64,000 bases of DNA from Limosilactobacillus gorillae. Its GTDB lineage: Bacteria; Bacillota; Bacilli; Lactobacillales; Lactobacillaceae. The first letter of the stretch is position 1; each line of letters opens with the position of its first letter. Both the position numbers and the translations under genes were made by a program. The notes beneath the pieces are model-generated. The model was not told where the DNA came from and did no database searches. It worked only from the letters and a program-made list of their open reading frames with translations. Of this stretch, positions 45,660 to 54,347 are shown one piece after another. The stretch spans positions 1-64,000 of the forward strand of contig NZ_BCAH01000025.1 in NCBI RefSeq assembly GCF_001293735.1. Direction: 5' to 3'.

Positions 45660-46958
45660 TTATGAAAAGTTCTCTGGTAAAACAAAAAAAGCAGTAAGCC
45701 GTTTTTCATTCACCAGTTGGGTAAGAGCCGCCTTTAGGTCAGCAAAGGTAATCTGGGATAGGCTTTCAATCTCATCAAAGATCGTTGCCTGATCAAACAA
45801 GTTCCCAGAGAAACGGTTAGCGATTTGTTCCGGTGAATCAAGGCAACCAATCAGTCTACCCAATTGTCCCCGTTTGATGCTTTCAAATTGGTCTTTTTCC
45901 TCCTCTAATTCCTCATTAGCCTGCCTCAAAATTGCAATAATGGCGTCTGCAAATGCTTCAGGCCGATTAGTTTCGCTTCCAAAGGTAGCAAAATGAAATC
46001 CTCGCTCAATTTCCAAGCCAAAGCCAAAGGAATCATCGATAATTTCTTTATTATACATCTGAAGGTAATTTTCTGAGGTGTCATCAAACAGCATTTCTAA
46101 TGCCAAGCCAACCGCTTGAACAAACTTTAGCCGGTCCCGGCCGTCTTCAAAGTCGCTAATCCCTCGTAGGCCAATCATGGCCTTAGGACGGGCCACTGGC
46201 ATAGTCAAAGTATTAAAGGCAATCACATCTTGGCCCTTAGGATCAGTCGGAGCAAAGGTATGCTTAGGTAGTGGACGAACGGGCCAATTTGCCAGTGTCT
46301 GGTTTTGTTTAACCCATTCCACGATCTGTTCAGGAACTAAGTTACCGGCCACAAAGAGGTTCATATTACCGGGTTGGTAGAAGGTTTGGTGAACCTTATA
46401 AAGAAGTTCCGGCGTTATCCTTTGAATCGATTCCTCACTACCAGCAATATCAATTCTTATCGGATCATTAGGGTATAGGTTACCCAGCGTTCCCATGTAC
46501 AATCGATTTTCTGGGCTGTCAGCATACATTTGAATCTCTTGACCAATAATTCCCTTTTCCTTTTCAACCGTTTTTTCTGTAAAGTAGGGCGCAAAAACGA
46601 AGTCCAACAAGACGTCAAGGCTCTCGTGCAGATGAGCCGTCGTGGAGAAGAGGTAGCTGGTCTGGGTGAAGCTAGTAAAGGCATTTGCATCCGCCCCCAG
46701 GGCCCCAAAAAGGTCAAAGGCATCATGGTCCTCTTTTTCAAACAGTTTATGTTCCAAAAAGTGAGCCACCCCATTTGGAACAGTCTGCTCCCTGCCATCG
46801 ATCACAAAGGTGTTATCCACGGACCCAAAGTCGGTCGTCAGGATCGCGTAAGTCTTGTGATAATTCGGCATCGGTAGGAGATTAACCTTTAAACCATTGT
46901 CTAAGGTGGTTCGGTATACTTTACTCCCATAGGCTGAGTAATCAAGTTCTTCCATCAT
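45660..46958 (-). CDS. ymfH: M16 peptidase, YmfH-like
   Basis: 432 residues from the ATG at 46958, whose ribosome site AAGGAG lies in the last codons of the upstream gene. The inverted zinc motif HFLEHKLF (HxxEH) is near residue 76 with the downstream Glu in EKEKGIIGQEI. This is the active half of an M16 protease pair; in Bacilli the pair processes peptides of unknown identity. Confidence 0.9.
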   Translation of the reverse strand: MMEELDYSAYGSKVYRTTLDNGLKVNLLPMPNYHKTYAILTTDFGSVDNTFVIDGREQTVPNGVAHFLEHKLFEKEDHDAFDLFGALGADANAFTSFTQTSYLFSTTAHLHESLDVLLDFVFAPYFTEKTVEKEKGIIGQEIQMYADSPENRLYMGTLGNLYPNDPIRIDIAGSEESIQRITPELLYKVHQTFYQPGNMNLFVAGNLVPEQIVEWVKQNQTLANWPVRPLPKHTFAPTDPKGQDVIAFNTLTMPVARPKAMIGLRGISDFEDGRDRLKFVQAVGLALEMLFDDTSENYLQMYNKEIIDDSFGFGLEIERGFHFATFGSETNRPEAFADAIIAILRQANEELEEEKDQFESIKRGQLGRLIGCLDSPEQIANRFSGNLFDQATIFDEIESLSQITFADLKAALTQLVNEKRLTAFFVLPENFS

Positions 46959-46959
46959 T

Positions 46960-48216
46960 TTAATTTCTCCTTGCATCCAGTAAAAAGACTGCCTCTAAGT
47001 TCATCTGGTTGGCTAACTGGCAAACATCTTGCCGCGTCACCGAGCGCAGCTTTTCTTCCACTCCCGTTGACAGTTCAATTCCCATCAACGCAGTGGTCAG
47101 TCGAGCTTGAGCCAAGACATTAGGATTATCCAAACCAGTTACGTACTGGTTGACCAGTCCTTCCTTAACCCGTTGAAACTGGGCGTCGGAAAACTTACCA
47201 GCTGCAAGATCTGCCACCTGTTGTTCAATCAGTTTCCTAGCCCGCTCTTGGTCGACGGGGTTAATCCCAGTTTCAACAAGGATTTGACCGGTAAAGGGGC
47301 GCAAAGAGCTGCTGGCGTAATAGGCTAAGCTTGCCTTTTCCCGGACGTTCGTGAACAGCATTGAATATGGTGTCCCGCCTAAGAGCCCGTTTAAAACAAT
47401 GGCAGTAACGTGATTTTCCTGGTGGTAGTAAGCGGGTAGGTGGTAGGCCAGGTCCAACTTAGCCTGGGCCAGGAGTTGGTGCTCAACTTCAACCACTGGA
47501 GCGGGACGACTAGCCTGGTGATAGAGTAAGCTTTCTTGGAATGGATTGGTCCTTGGTTGAAAGTCCAGCGCCCTCATGGCCTCGGTTACAGCAGCGGGAT
47601 CGACATCACCAACAACGACAATGTTGACTTTATCGTATGTAAGCATCCGCTGGTAAGCCTGATAGACAACGTCCCTAGTTAGAGCACGCACTTCATCGAT
47701 TGTTCCACTTGCTGGCCGCTTCAATTCGGCCCCCATTTGATAATAGGCCTGTTGCAGGCGCCTAAGGGCATAAAAACGCTTATCGTCATCCCATGATTGT
47801 AAAGTTCCAATCGTATTGGCCTGCTGTAGACGGTAAGTTTCTTGATCAAAACCTGCTTCATCAACCAGGGGATTAAATAAAAGTTCTTTTAAAAGGGCGC
47901 TTCCCCTTTCAAATAGGCCCGTCTTGGCAACCTGATCATTAATCAACGACAGCTTTACCCGGACCGTGTGGGCTAATCCCACCCGGCTCACGTAGCCGCT
48001 CAATGATGCCCCATATAGGCTCGTTAGGTGGCGAGCCAATACTGTTTGCGTTCGGTACTTAGCCGATGAGGTTACCAAAAGATTTGCCACCAGGTTGCGG
48101 GCGCTCGGTGAAGCCATCGCCTGAGGAGCAGCAAAATCCACTAAGATCCGGGTCACTTTAAACTGCTTGGTGGGAATGATGTGCAGGTCGACCCCCGCTA
48201 CTAATTGAATGTCCAA
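46960..48216 (-). CDS. ymfF: M16 peptidase-like, YmfF-like
   Basis: 418 residues from a TTG at 48216 behind AAAGGAAG. The first in-frame GTG (48273) lies within the upstream terminator stem and is rejected. No HxxEH motif, as expected for the non-catalytic partner of the M16 heterodimer. MDIQLVAGVDLHIIPTKQFK begins it. Coupled to ymfH. Confidence 0.88.
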   Translation of the reverse strand: MDIQLVAGVDLHIIPTKQFKVTRILVDFAAPQAMASPSARNLVANLLVTSSAKYRTQTVLARHLTSLYGASLSGYVSRVGLAHTVRVKLSLINDQVAKTGLFERGSALLKELLFNPLVDEAGFDQETYRLQQANTIGTLQSWDDDKRFYALRRLQQAYYQMGAELKRPASGTIDEVRALTRDVVYQAYQRMLTYDKVNIVVVGDVDPAAVTEAMRALDFQPRTNPFQESLLYHQASRPAPVVEVEHQLLAQAKLDLAYHLPAYYHQENHVTAIVLNGLLGGTPYSMLFTNVREKASLAYYASSSLRPFTGQILVETGINPVDQERARKLIEQQVADLAAGKFSDAQFQRVKEGLVNQYVTGLDNPNVLAQARLTTALMGIELSTGVEEKLRSVTRQDVCQLANQMNLEAVFLLDARRN

Positions 48217-48234
48217 GGATTCTTCTTCCTTTCC

Positions 48235-48268
48235 AAAAAACGACAAGCCCGCAAAACGCGAGCTTGTC
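48235..48268 (-). terminator. terminator of the amino-acid ABC operon
   Basis: The minus strand has GACAAGCTCGC, GTTTT, GCGGGCTTGTC, then GTTTTTT. Lies between the binding-protein gene and ymfF. Confidence 0.85.
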
Positions 48269-48320
48269 TCCACAAATTTTCATTAAAATGATACGTGATT
48301 AGTCCCCAAATTACAACTAC

Positions 48321-49178
48321 CTACTTGACCCTGTAATTAACGGGACCTAAGAAATTAGTGGCCTTACCAAACCACTTTTTATTAATCTTTTTGAGTTGAC
48401 CGTCTTCTTGCAGGTGCTTAAGGCCATCGTTAACCTTCTTTTTGAGGGTCTTATCACCCTTACGCATCCCTACGGCAAAGTAGTCAGCCCCCATCTTATT
48501 ACTGATGTAGGTCGAATAGGACTTGGCATTCGCCTGGTGTTGAATGTAATAGTTAGCATAGACTTCATCCATCAAGATCCCCTGAATTCGGTTAGCATTC
48601 AGGTCAATGAAGGCGTTGGGGAAGGTATCATAAAGAATCGGACTCTTATCCTTGATTTTATCCTTTAACAGCTTTGGGTGTTCATCCAGGTCGGTCATTC
48701 CAGTCGATCCGTTTTGAACCCCCAATACCTTTCCCTTCATGTCGTTAAAGTTATTGATGTGGTCCTTTTTCTTGGTAACCAGGACCTGTCGATTTAAAAG
48801 GTATGGTCGGGAAAAAGCCACCTGTTTGGCGCGTTCCGGGGTTATAGAGTATCCATTCCAAATCAGGTCAATGGTTCCGTTTTTTAATTCGGTTTCCTTC
48901 ATTGACCAATCAATGGTCTGGAAGTCAACCTTGATTCCGTACTGCTTAAAGACCGCCTTGGCCAGGTCGATGTCATAACCCACTAACTTCCCATTCTTTT
49001 CACGAAAGCCCATCGGCACAAAGGAATCATCCAACCCGACGATCACCTTCCCCCGTTTTTGGATTCGAGACCAGGTGTCTTGGGTATCGGCCCGTTGCGT
49101 AACGCTCTCACAGCCACTCAAGACGACTGCCGGGATTACGAGTAAGACCAATACTAATAGGTATTTTAGTCGTTTCAT
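48321..49178 (-). CDS. amino-acid ABC transporter substrate-binding lipoprotein
   Basis: 285 residues with a lipoprotein signal (LVIPAVVLSGCES; lipid Cys about 23) and a type II solute-binding domain: VIVGLDDSFVPMGFREKNGKLVGYDIDLAKAV, RAKQVAFSRPYL, GSTG. Family 3 binding proteins take polar amino acids. Its T-box-controlled operon suggests one amino acid is the main substrate; which one is not resolved. Confidence 0.9.
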   Translation of the reverse strand: MKRLKYLLVLVLLVIPAVVLSGCESVTQRADTQDTWSRIQKRGKVIVGLDDSFVPMGFREKNGKLVGYDIDLAKAVFKQYGIKVDFQTIDWSMKETELKNGTIDLIWNGYSITPERAKQVAFSRPYLLNRQVLVTKKKDHINNFNDMKGKVLGVQNGSTGMTDLDEHPKLLKDKIKDKSPILYDTFPNAFIDLNANRIQGILMDEVYANYYIQHQANAKSYSTYISNKMGADYFAVGMRKGDKTLKKKVNDGLKHLQEDGQLKKINKKWFGKATNFLGPVNYRVK

Positions 49179-49193
49179 CCCACTTCTCCTTTT

Positions 49194-49838
49194 CTAGTTT
49201 TTGGTATCTAAGGCTTGCACCTTTAAGATTTTGTCGGCAATCTTATTGGCAAAATCCATGTCGTGGGTAACGACTAACTGGGTCATCCCTTCCTTCTTGA
49301 GGGACAAGATGAGGTTAGCCACTTCGTCGCGAAGGTTGGGGTCCAGGGCACTAGTTGGTTCATCATAGCATAGAATCCGTGGATTCATCGCTAATGCCCG
49401 GGCAATTGCCACCCGTTGCTTTTGTCCCCCGGATAATTGGTATGGGTAGTGGTCACCGAGTCCCGTCAATCCCAGTTCCTCCAGTAATTGGGCTGCCTTT
49501 TGATTGGCTTCATCCTTAGATTTTTTAAGCACCATCATTGGGGCCAAGGTAATATTTTCCAACACTGATAGGTGCGGGAAGAGGTTGAAATCTTGGAAGA
49601 CAACCCCAATTACAGCATCGCTTTCCTCAGTTCCCTGTGGATCAAATGGTTGACCATCAATCAAAAAGATTCCCGCATCGGCGCTCTCCAGCCCAGTGAT
49701 ACAACGCAACAGGGTTGTTTTCCCAGCCCCAGATGGGCCAACGATGCTTAAGATTTCACCGTCTTCGACTATTAGATCCACCCCGTTTAAAATTTGGCGC
49801 CCGTTAAAACTCTTTTTTAAGTCTTTAATTTCTAACAT
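49194..49838 (-). CDS. amino-acid ABC transporter ATP-binding protein
   Basis: 214 residues, GlnQ-like. Walker A GPSGAGKTTLLR near 34, signature LSGGQKQRVAIARAL near 132, Walker B ILCYDEPTSALDP near 154, switch VVTHDMDFA. Energises uptake with the neighbouring permease and lipoprotein. Confidence 0.94.
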   Translation of the reverse strand: MLEIKDLKKSFNGRQILNGVDLIVEDGEILSIVGPSGAGKTTLLRCITGLESADAGIFLIDGQPFDPQGTEESDAVIGVVFQDFNLFPHLSVLENITLAPMMVLKKSKDEANQKAAQLLEELGLTGLGDHYPYQLSGGQKQRVAIARALAMNPRILCYDEPTSALDPNLRDEVANLILSLKKEGMTQLVVTHDMDFANKIADKILKVQALDTKN

Positions 49839-49853
49839 AGTTAATTCCCCCGT

Positions 49854-50501
49854 TTACTTATAGTATGAGTACCGCTTTTCAACCCACCGTAAGATGACCG
49901 TGCAAATTCCGACCATCAATAGATAGATTAGCCCAACTAGGAGTAGTGGGACTAAGGTTACGTCCCGTGAAGTAGCCACGTTCCCGGCTCGCAGTAGGTC
50001 CCCTAAACCAATGACATACACCAACGAGGAGTCCTTAATCAGGTTGATGACTTCGTTTCCAATTGATGGAATCACGATCTTAACCACTTGGGGAATCACA
50101 ATCTTACGAATTGTTTGCCAGTATGACAAGCGTAAAACCCGCGCTCCTTCGTATTGGCCTTGACTAATTGACTGAAGCCCACCCCGGAAAATTTCTGCGA
50201 AGTAAGCAGCGTAGTTTAAGATAAAAGCTACTAAAGCGGCGTCGTAACGTTGGAAAACAATCCCAACAATGGGTAAACCGTAGAAAACAAAAATCAATTG
50301 CAGTAGTAATGGCGTTCCCCGCATTAGCCAAACATACATTTCCAAGACCCACTTGAGGGGCTTAATCTTTGAGGTTAATCCCAAACTAACAATGATCCCC
50401 AGTGGCAAGGAACCAATTAAGGTCCAAAAGAAGAGCTGAAGGGTTAAGCCAGCCCCCTGAAATAATGATGGTAAAATTTCCATGATGTACGTAAACGACA
50501 T
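49854..50501 (-). CDS. amino-acid ABC transporter permease
   Basis: 215 residues from the ATG at 50501 behind AAGGAGGATC; longer frame rejected. Five membrane helices and the EAA loop GQYEGARVLRLSYWQTIRKI. HisM/GlnP type (His/Glu/Gln/Arg family). First gene after the tandem T-box leader. Confidence 0.93.
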   Translation of the reverse strand: MSFTYIMEILPSLFQGAGLTLQLFFWTLIGSLPLGIIVSLGLTSKIKPLKWVLEMYVWLMRGTPLLLQLIFVFYGLPIVGIVFQRYDAALVAFILNYAAYFAEIFRGGLQSISQGQYEGARVLRLSYWQTIRKIVIPQVVKIVIPSIGNEVINLIKDSSLVYVIGLGDLLRAGNVATSRDVTLVPLLLVGLIYLLMVGICTVILRWVEKRYSYYK

Positions 50502-50541
50502 GGTGTGATCCTCCTTATTTTCACCCATTAAACAAATTAAT

Positions 50542-50599
50542 AAAAAAATCCCCTTGAATCATCGCGATTCAAGGGGACGCTTTAACGTGGTTCCACCCC
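50542..50599 (-). promoter_or_regulatory. second T-box antiterminator/terminator module
   Basis: The minus strand has GGGGTGGAACCACG (complement of 50586-50599), then a strong terminator (CCCCTTGAATC arms, 50550-50576) with TTTTTTT. Only about 65 bases separate it from the terminator of the first T-box, too few for a complete Stem I. Confidence 0.75.
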
Positions 50600-50649
50600 A
50601 ATTTACTGCCAGCTCACACTGACACTCTCATTAAGTTCACAAATTACAA

Positions 50650-50906
50650 AACGCCCTCCTAGCCACCAGGCTAAGAGGGCGTTGCCGCGGTTCCACCTCA
50701 TTTTACCGTTCTCCTCACAGAAAACGACCTCAGTAAGTTCACGATTTGTAAACTTTGTGCTATAACGGGCTTCCCCGGACCACCTTTTGATCAGTGGTCA
50801 ACTCACAGTTGTGATTCAAACGAGAATGTTGCAACCTTCCCACCATCGGTTACTCGCTAAAAACATGCTTCGTTCTACTAATCTGCTCAATGTTGTTATT
50901 AATATT
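50650..50906 (-). promoter_or_regulatory. first (full) T-box riboswitch of the ABC operon
   Basis: The minus strand carries GAGGTGGAACCGCGG (complement of 50685-50699) followed by a terminator (AACGCCCTC arms, 50650-50682) and TTTTG. Upstream sequence includes GATGGTGGGAAGGTTG, typical of the distal Stem I. The specifier region reads GAATCACAAC; ATC, TCA and CAC are possible codons and I cannot choose safely. Confidence 0.75.
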
Positions 50907-50912
50907 GTAAGT

Positions 50913-50941
50913 ATCTTAACCAGATTTAAAGTAGATGTCAA
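50913..50941 (-). promoter_or_regulatory. ABC operon promoter
   Basis: The minus strand has TTGACA, a 17-base spacer, TAAGAT, just upstream of the T-box leader. Confidence 0.75.
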
Positions 50942-50978
50942 CAGGTCTAAGTTAAAAATTAAATTTTTCTAATCTAAA

Positions 50979-51512
50979 TTAGTGCTGATTACTCATTGCC
51001 CGTATGTACATGCGGTGAACCGGCCAGTACAAGACAATAAAGTAGACTAGGTTAAGGGCTAAGGTTGGCCCCAAGGTGTCCAACAAGAAGCCAGCAAAGC
51101 CGACCCTGGTTACCCCGACCAAATAGTAGGCCCAATAGTTTAGCAGCTCTAACAGAGCAATCGAGACAAAGAAGATTAAAATGTGGGATAAAAACGAAGG
51201 TGAGTAGTAACGGTTTAACGCACGAGCAAAGGCCACAATCGCCGGATATAAGAACATAAATAAGCCCAAAATTCCCGAGTAATATAGGTCGGTACAAATT
51301 CCCGTAACTACCGCAAAGCCCACTAATGGAATTTGCGTTTCTTCTTCAAAAAAGACCCCTAAAATCATCCACAAGACCACTAGCTGACTAACCATTGAGT
51401 AGGGATAGCTAAAGAATAGGTTTGCTAAAATCTTACTCAATGAGCCATCCAAGAAAAAGCAAATGAATAAGCCAATTGGAAACAGATACCTCAAACGTGA
51501 TAACCGATACAT
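50979..51512 (-). CDS. mreD: rod-shape protein MreD
   Basis: 177 residues with about five membrane helices and the MreD pattern (LVVLWMILGVFFEEE, ICTDLYYSGILGLFMFLYP). Partner of MreBC in the elongasome. Last gene of mreBCD. Confidence 0.9.
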   Translation of the reverse strand: MYRLSRLRYLFPIGLFICFFLDGSLSKILANLFFSYPYSMVSQLVVLWMILGVFFEEETQIPLVGFAVVTGICTDLYYSGILGLFMFLYPAIVAFARALNRYYSPSFLSHILIFFVSIALLELLNYWAYYLVGVTRVGFAGFLLDTLGPTLALNLVYFIVLYWPVHRMYIRAMSNQH

Positions 51513-51526
51513 GGTATCCCCCCTAC

Positions 51527-52378
51527 TTAGTCATCCAGTTTAGCCACAGTTACAATGTTAATCTCATTGAAGTTAGTGGCCGGAGTGATGTAGATTTTTT
51601 GGGCTAGTCCGTAATCATCCGTCCCAATCTTGGCCACTTTCCCAACATAAAGCCCCTTGGGAGTGACCCCTCCTAACCCAGAGGTGGTAACCGAAGTTCC
51701 CTTTTTGATCTTAGCCTTAGATGTAACTTGGCCCATAATTAACTGGTTGGTCGATGAATTATAACCAGTGATAATCCCATTAACTGTTTTACCATTGGTT
51801 CCTTGAATGGTAATCGCAAACCGGTTGGAAGATTCACTTGTATCGCTAAGTAGTTCCACAATACTATTAGTCTTGTTGACCTGTGAGATCCGTCCAACCA
51901 ACCCTCCACCGGATAGAACGGGCATGTTCTTTTTGATTCCAGCTGAAGAACCCTTATTAATTACTAACTGAGCCTGCCAAGATGATGGATCCCGACTCAA
52001 TACGGAGGCTGCAATCGTTGAGTAATCAGTCAAGGAAGACCGGATCTTTAGTTCGGCCTTTAACTGCTTATTTTCTTTTGCCAGAGTTTGGTCCCGGACT
52101 TTAACTTGTGCTAACTCTGTAACCTGTTGCTTAAGCTCCCGGTTTTCCGAGTAGGTATTCATTAACTCGTTTACAGTCGAAAGCCCACCTTGGATTGCAT
52201 TGGCAGGATAAGTTACCACACTACCGGCAATCCCCACAATATCATCACCGAACTGCTGGATCAACGGCGGGGTGTTGCGCCGGTTACGCAAAGTCACTGA
52301 ACCAGCCATCAAACCAAAACAAACGACTAGAATAACCACCAAAATTACTAAACGGCGGTTTGAAAAAAACTTTTGCAT
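51527..52378 (-). CDS. mreC: rod-shape protein MreC
   Basis: 283 residues from the ATG at 52378 behind AGAGGGG. One membrane helix (about 9-28), a coiled coil (about 65-105) and the MreC beta-barrel domain (VLSRDPSSWQAQLVINKGSSAG, GGLVGRI). Links the MreB filaments to periplasmic-side wall synthesis. Confidence 0.94.
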   Translation of the reverse strand: MQKFFSNRRLVILVVILVVCFGLMAGSVTLRNRRNTPPLIQQFGDDIVGIAGSVVTYPANAIQGGLSTVNELMNTYSENRELKQQVTELAQVKVRDQTLAKENKQLKAELKIRSSLTDYSTIAASVLSRDPSSWQAQLVINKGSSAGIKKNMPVLSGGGLVGRISQVNKTNSIVELLSDTSESSNRFAITIQGTNGKTVNGIITGYNSSTNQLIMGQVTSKAKIKKGTSVTTSGLGGVTPKGLYVGKVAKIGTDDYGLAQKIYITPATNFNEINIVTVAKLDD

Positions 52379-52496
52379 GGAAAAAAGCCCCTCTTTAACC
52401 ACCGAGAACGATGAACGGGACTGGGCAAAAACATTGTTTTGCAACCAGCCCCGCCCGTTTTACAATTTCTCGTTGGTGATTTGACAATGAAATTAA

Positions 52497-53507
52497 TTAC
52501 TTCTTTTTACGCATGGCGTCGATGCTCTTCAAGGATTCACCCGTCCCAATCGCAACACAATCCAGCGGATCATTAGCGATGAAGACCGGCACCTTAGTTG
52601 CCTCGGCGATAACTTCTGGCAAGTGCTTTAAAAGAGCGCCCCCACCAGTCAGGACGATCCCATGATCAATAACGTCAGCGGCAATTTCCGGCGACGTTTC
52701 TTCAAGCGTCCCCTTAATAGCGGCAATAATTTCATTAACCACGTCTTGAAGTGCTTCTGAAACATCAAGCGCCGAAACTTCCATCGTCTTCGGTAACCCC
52801 GTGATTAGATCACGTCCCCGAACCTCCGTCGTTCCCATTTCCTTGGCGGCGTCTAGGGAAGCAGAACCGATATCCCACTTCAGTTTTTCAGCAGTCCGTT
52901 CCCCAATCAGAAGGCTCTTGTTTTGGCGAACGAATTGGGCGATTGCATCGTTCATCTTATCGCCGGCCATCCGAATGGAACGGCTTGAGACGATTCCTCC
53001 TAAGGAAATCGTGGCAACATCAGTCGTCCCACCACCAATATCAACAACCATTGAACCCGTTGGATCCATAACCGGAAGCCCCGCCCCAATGGCAGCCGCG
53101 TACGGTTCTTCAATGACGTAGGCATCCCGTGCTCCGGCAACCCGCGTTGCATCAACCACGGCCCGCTTTTCAACTTCGGTAATTCCGCTTGGAACACAAA
53201 CCATTACGTATGGCTTACCCCCGTTGTTGCCCAGTGCCTTGTTCATGTAGTACTTCATCATCGCAACGGTGGTGTCATAATCGGCAATGACCCCATCTTT
53301 CATCGGTCGGATGGCGACAATACTTGCCGGGGTCCGCCCAATCATGTCTCGAGCGTCGGACCCAACAGAAATAACTTCACCGGTGCCCTTCTTACGCGCA
53401 ACCACGGATGGTTCCCGTAAGACGATGCCCTTTCCGTCAATGTAGACAATTGTATTGGCAGTTCCGAGGTCGATACCAATATTTTTAGTTCCAAATCCTA
53501 ATGGCAA
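52497..53507 (-). CDS. mreB: rod-shape protein MreB
   Basis: 336 residues from a TTG at 53507 behind GAAGGGAAG, giving [19 protein letters not shown] as in other MreB. An ATG 17 codons upstream has no ribosome site. Actin-fold phosphate motifs: IDLGTANT near 10, [12 protein letters not shown] near 155, LTGGGALL near 285. Cytoskeletal scaffold for lateral wall synthesis. Confidence 0.95.
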   Translation of the reverse strand: MPLGFGTKNIGIDLGTANTIVYIDGKGIVLREPSVVARKKGTGEVISVGSDARDMIGRTPASIVAIRPMKDGVIADYDTTVAMMKYYMNKALGNNGGKPYVMVCVPSGITEVEKRAVVDATRVAGARDAYVIEEPYAAAIGAGLPVMDPTGSMVVDIGGGTTDVATISLGGIVSSRSIRMAGDKMNDAIAQFVRQNKSLLIGERTAEKLKWDIGSASLDAAKEMGTTEVRGRDLITGLPKTMEVSALDVSEALQDVVNEIIAAIKGTLEETSPEIAADVIDHGIVLTGGGALLKHLPEVIAEATKVPVFIANDPLDCVAIGTGESLKSIDAMRKKK

Positions 53508-53567
53508 TCTGCTTCTTCCCTTCATTTGTACGTTTAATACGTTCCTGCGGTAATCCATATCGCCGAT

Positions 53568-53573
53568 ATTATA
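53568..53573 (-). promoter_or_regulatory. mreB extended -10
   Basis: The minus strand has TG-G-TATAAT, an extended -10, 60 bases before mreB. The -35 is weak. Confidence 0.55.
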
Positions 53574-53667
53574 CCATAGCTGAACATTAGATTAACAGAC
53601 CCTACTATACTATAACGACCCGGGAAATAACAGTAGCGCCAAAAACCATTAACGATTATTTAAAATT

Positions 53668-54294
53668 TTAACAGGTGGCCACATCATCTTCTTGACGTGC
53701 CTCTTGCCAGCTGTAGTAATCTCTTCTCCCCACTACCAAGGCATCAACTAGGGAAATTCCAATCACCTTCCCGGCGGCTTCCATCCGCTTGAAAAAAATC
53801 ATATCGGCCGTTGAAGGCGTCGGCGAACCAGTTGGGTGATTATGGGCCAGAATAACTCCGTAGGCCCCTACCTTTAAAGCATAGCGAAAAACCTGGTTGG
53901 GATACGTAGAACACTCACTGGTTCCCCCAATAAAGAGTTGCTTGGTGGCAATAATTTTGTTATGGACATCTGTACACATTGCCACTACCATTTCCTGTTC
54001 TTCGCCAGCAAATTCATCAATTAGGGCCGTCCCCACCGTGGTTGATGAAGCCGCCTGACCGTACAAATCATGAGGGGAGCGAACTGCTATCGTCCCCAAG
54101 TTAACTGCAGCTAATAGAGGCTTGAAAGTTTCTTCGTCATATTGGATCAGCTCCTCCTCTTCTTCGGCCGTGATGTTGTGCAGACTCTGAGGTGTGGGAA
54201 AGTGCTTAAAAAAATACTGAGCTAGTACCGGGTCAGGTAAGGCCTCATGGATCGCTTGGTAGTAAAGCGGAAATTGTAATTGTTGTTTTAGCAT
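53668..54294 (-). CDS. radC: RadC/JAB-domain protein
   Basis: 208 residues: an N-terminal helical part and a JAMM metalloprotease-like domain with HNHPTGSPTPSTAD near 151. RadC was once tied to DNA repair; its role in transformation or recombination remains unclear. The ribosome site GGAGG is in the 3' arm of the folC-radC hairpin. Confidence 0.92.
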   Translation of the reverse strand: MLKQQLQFPLYYQAIHEALPDPVLAQYFFKHFPTPQSLHNITAEEEEELIQYDEETFKPLLAAVNLGTIAVRSPHDLYGQAASSTTVGTALIDEFAGEEQEMVVAMCTDVHNKIIATKQLFIGGTSECSTYPNQVFRYALKVGAYGVILAHNHPTGSPTPSTADMIFFKRMEAAGKVIGISLVDALVVGRRDYYSWQEARQEDDVATC

Positions 54295-54301
54295 AATAAA
54301 A

Positions 54302-54332
54302 CCTCCTCACCATACTAAGTACGATAAGGAGG
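54302..54332 (-). terminator. folC terminator that contains the radC ribosome site
   Basis: The minus strand has CCTCCTTATCGTAC, TTA, GTATGGTGAGGAGG, then TTTTATT and the ATG of radC. The 14-base arms pair fully with G-U pairs. Confidence 0.8.
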
Positions 54333-54347
54333 CCTTGTTTGACGAAA

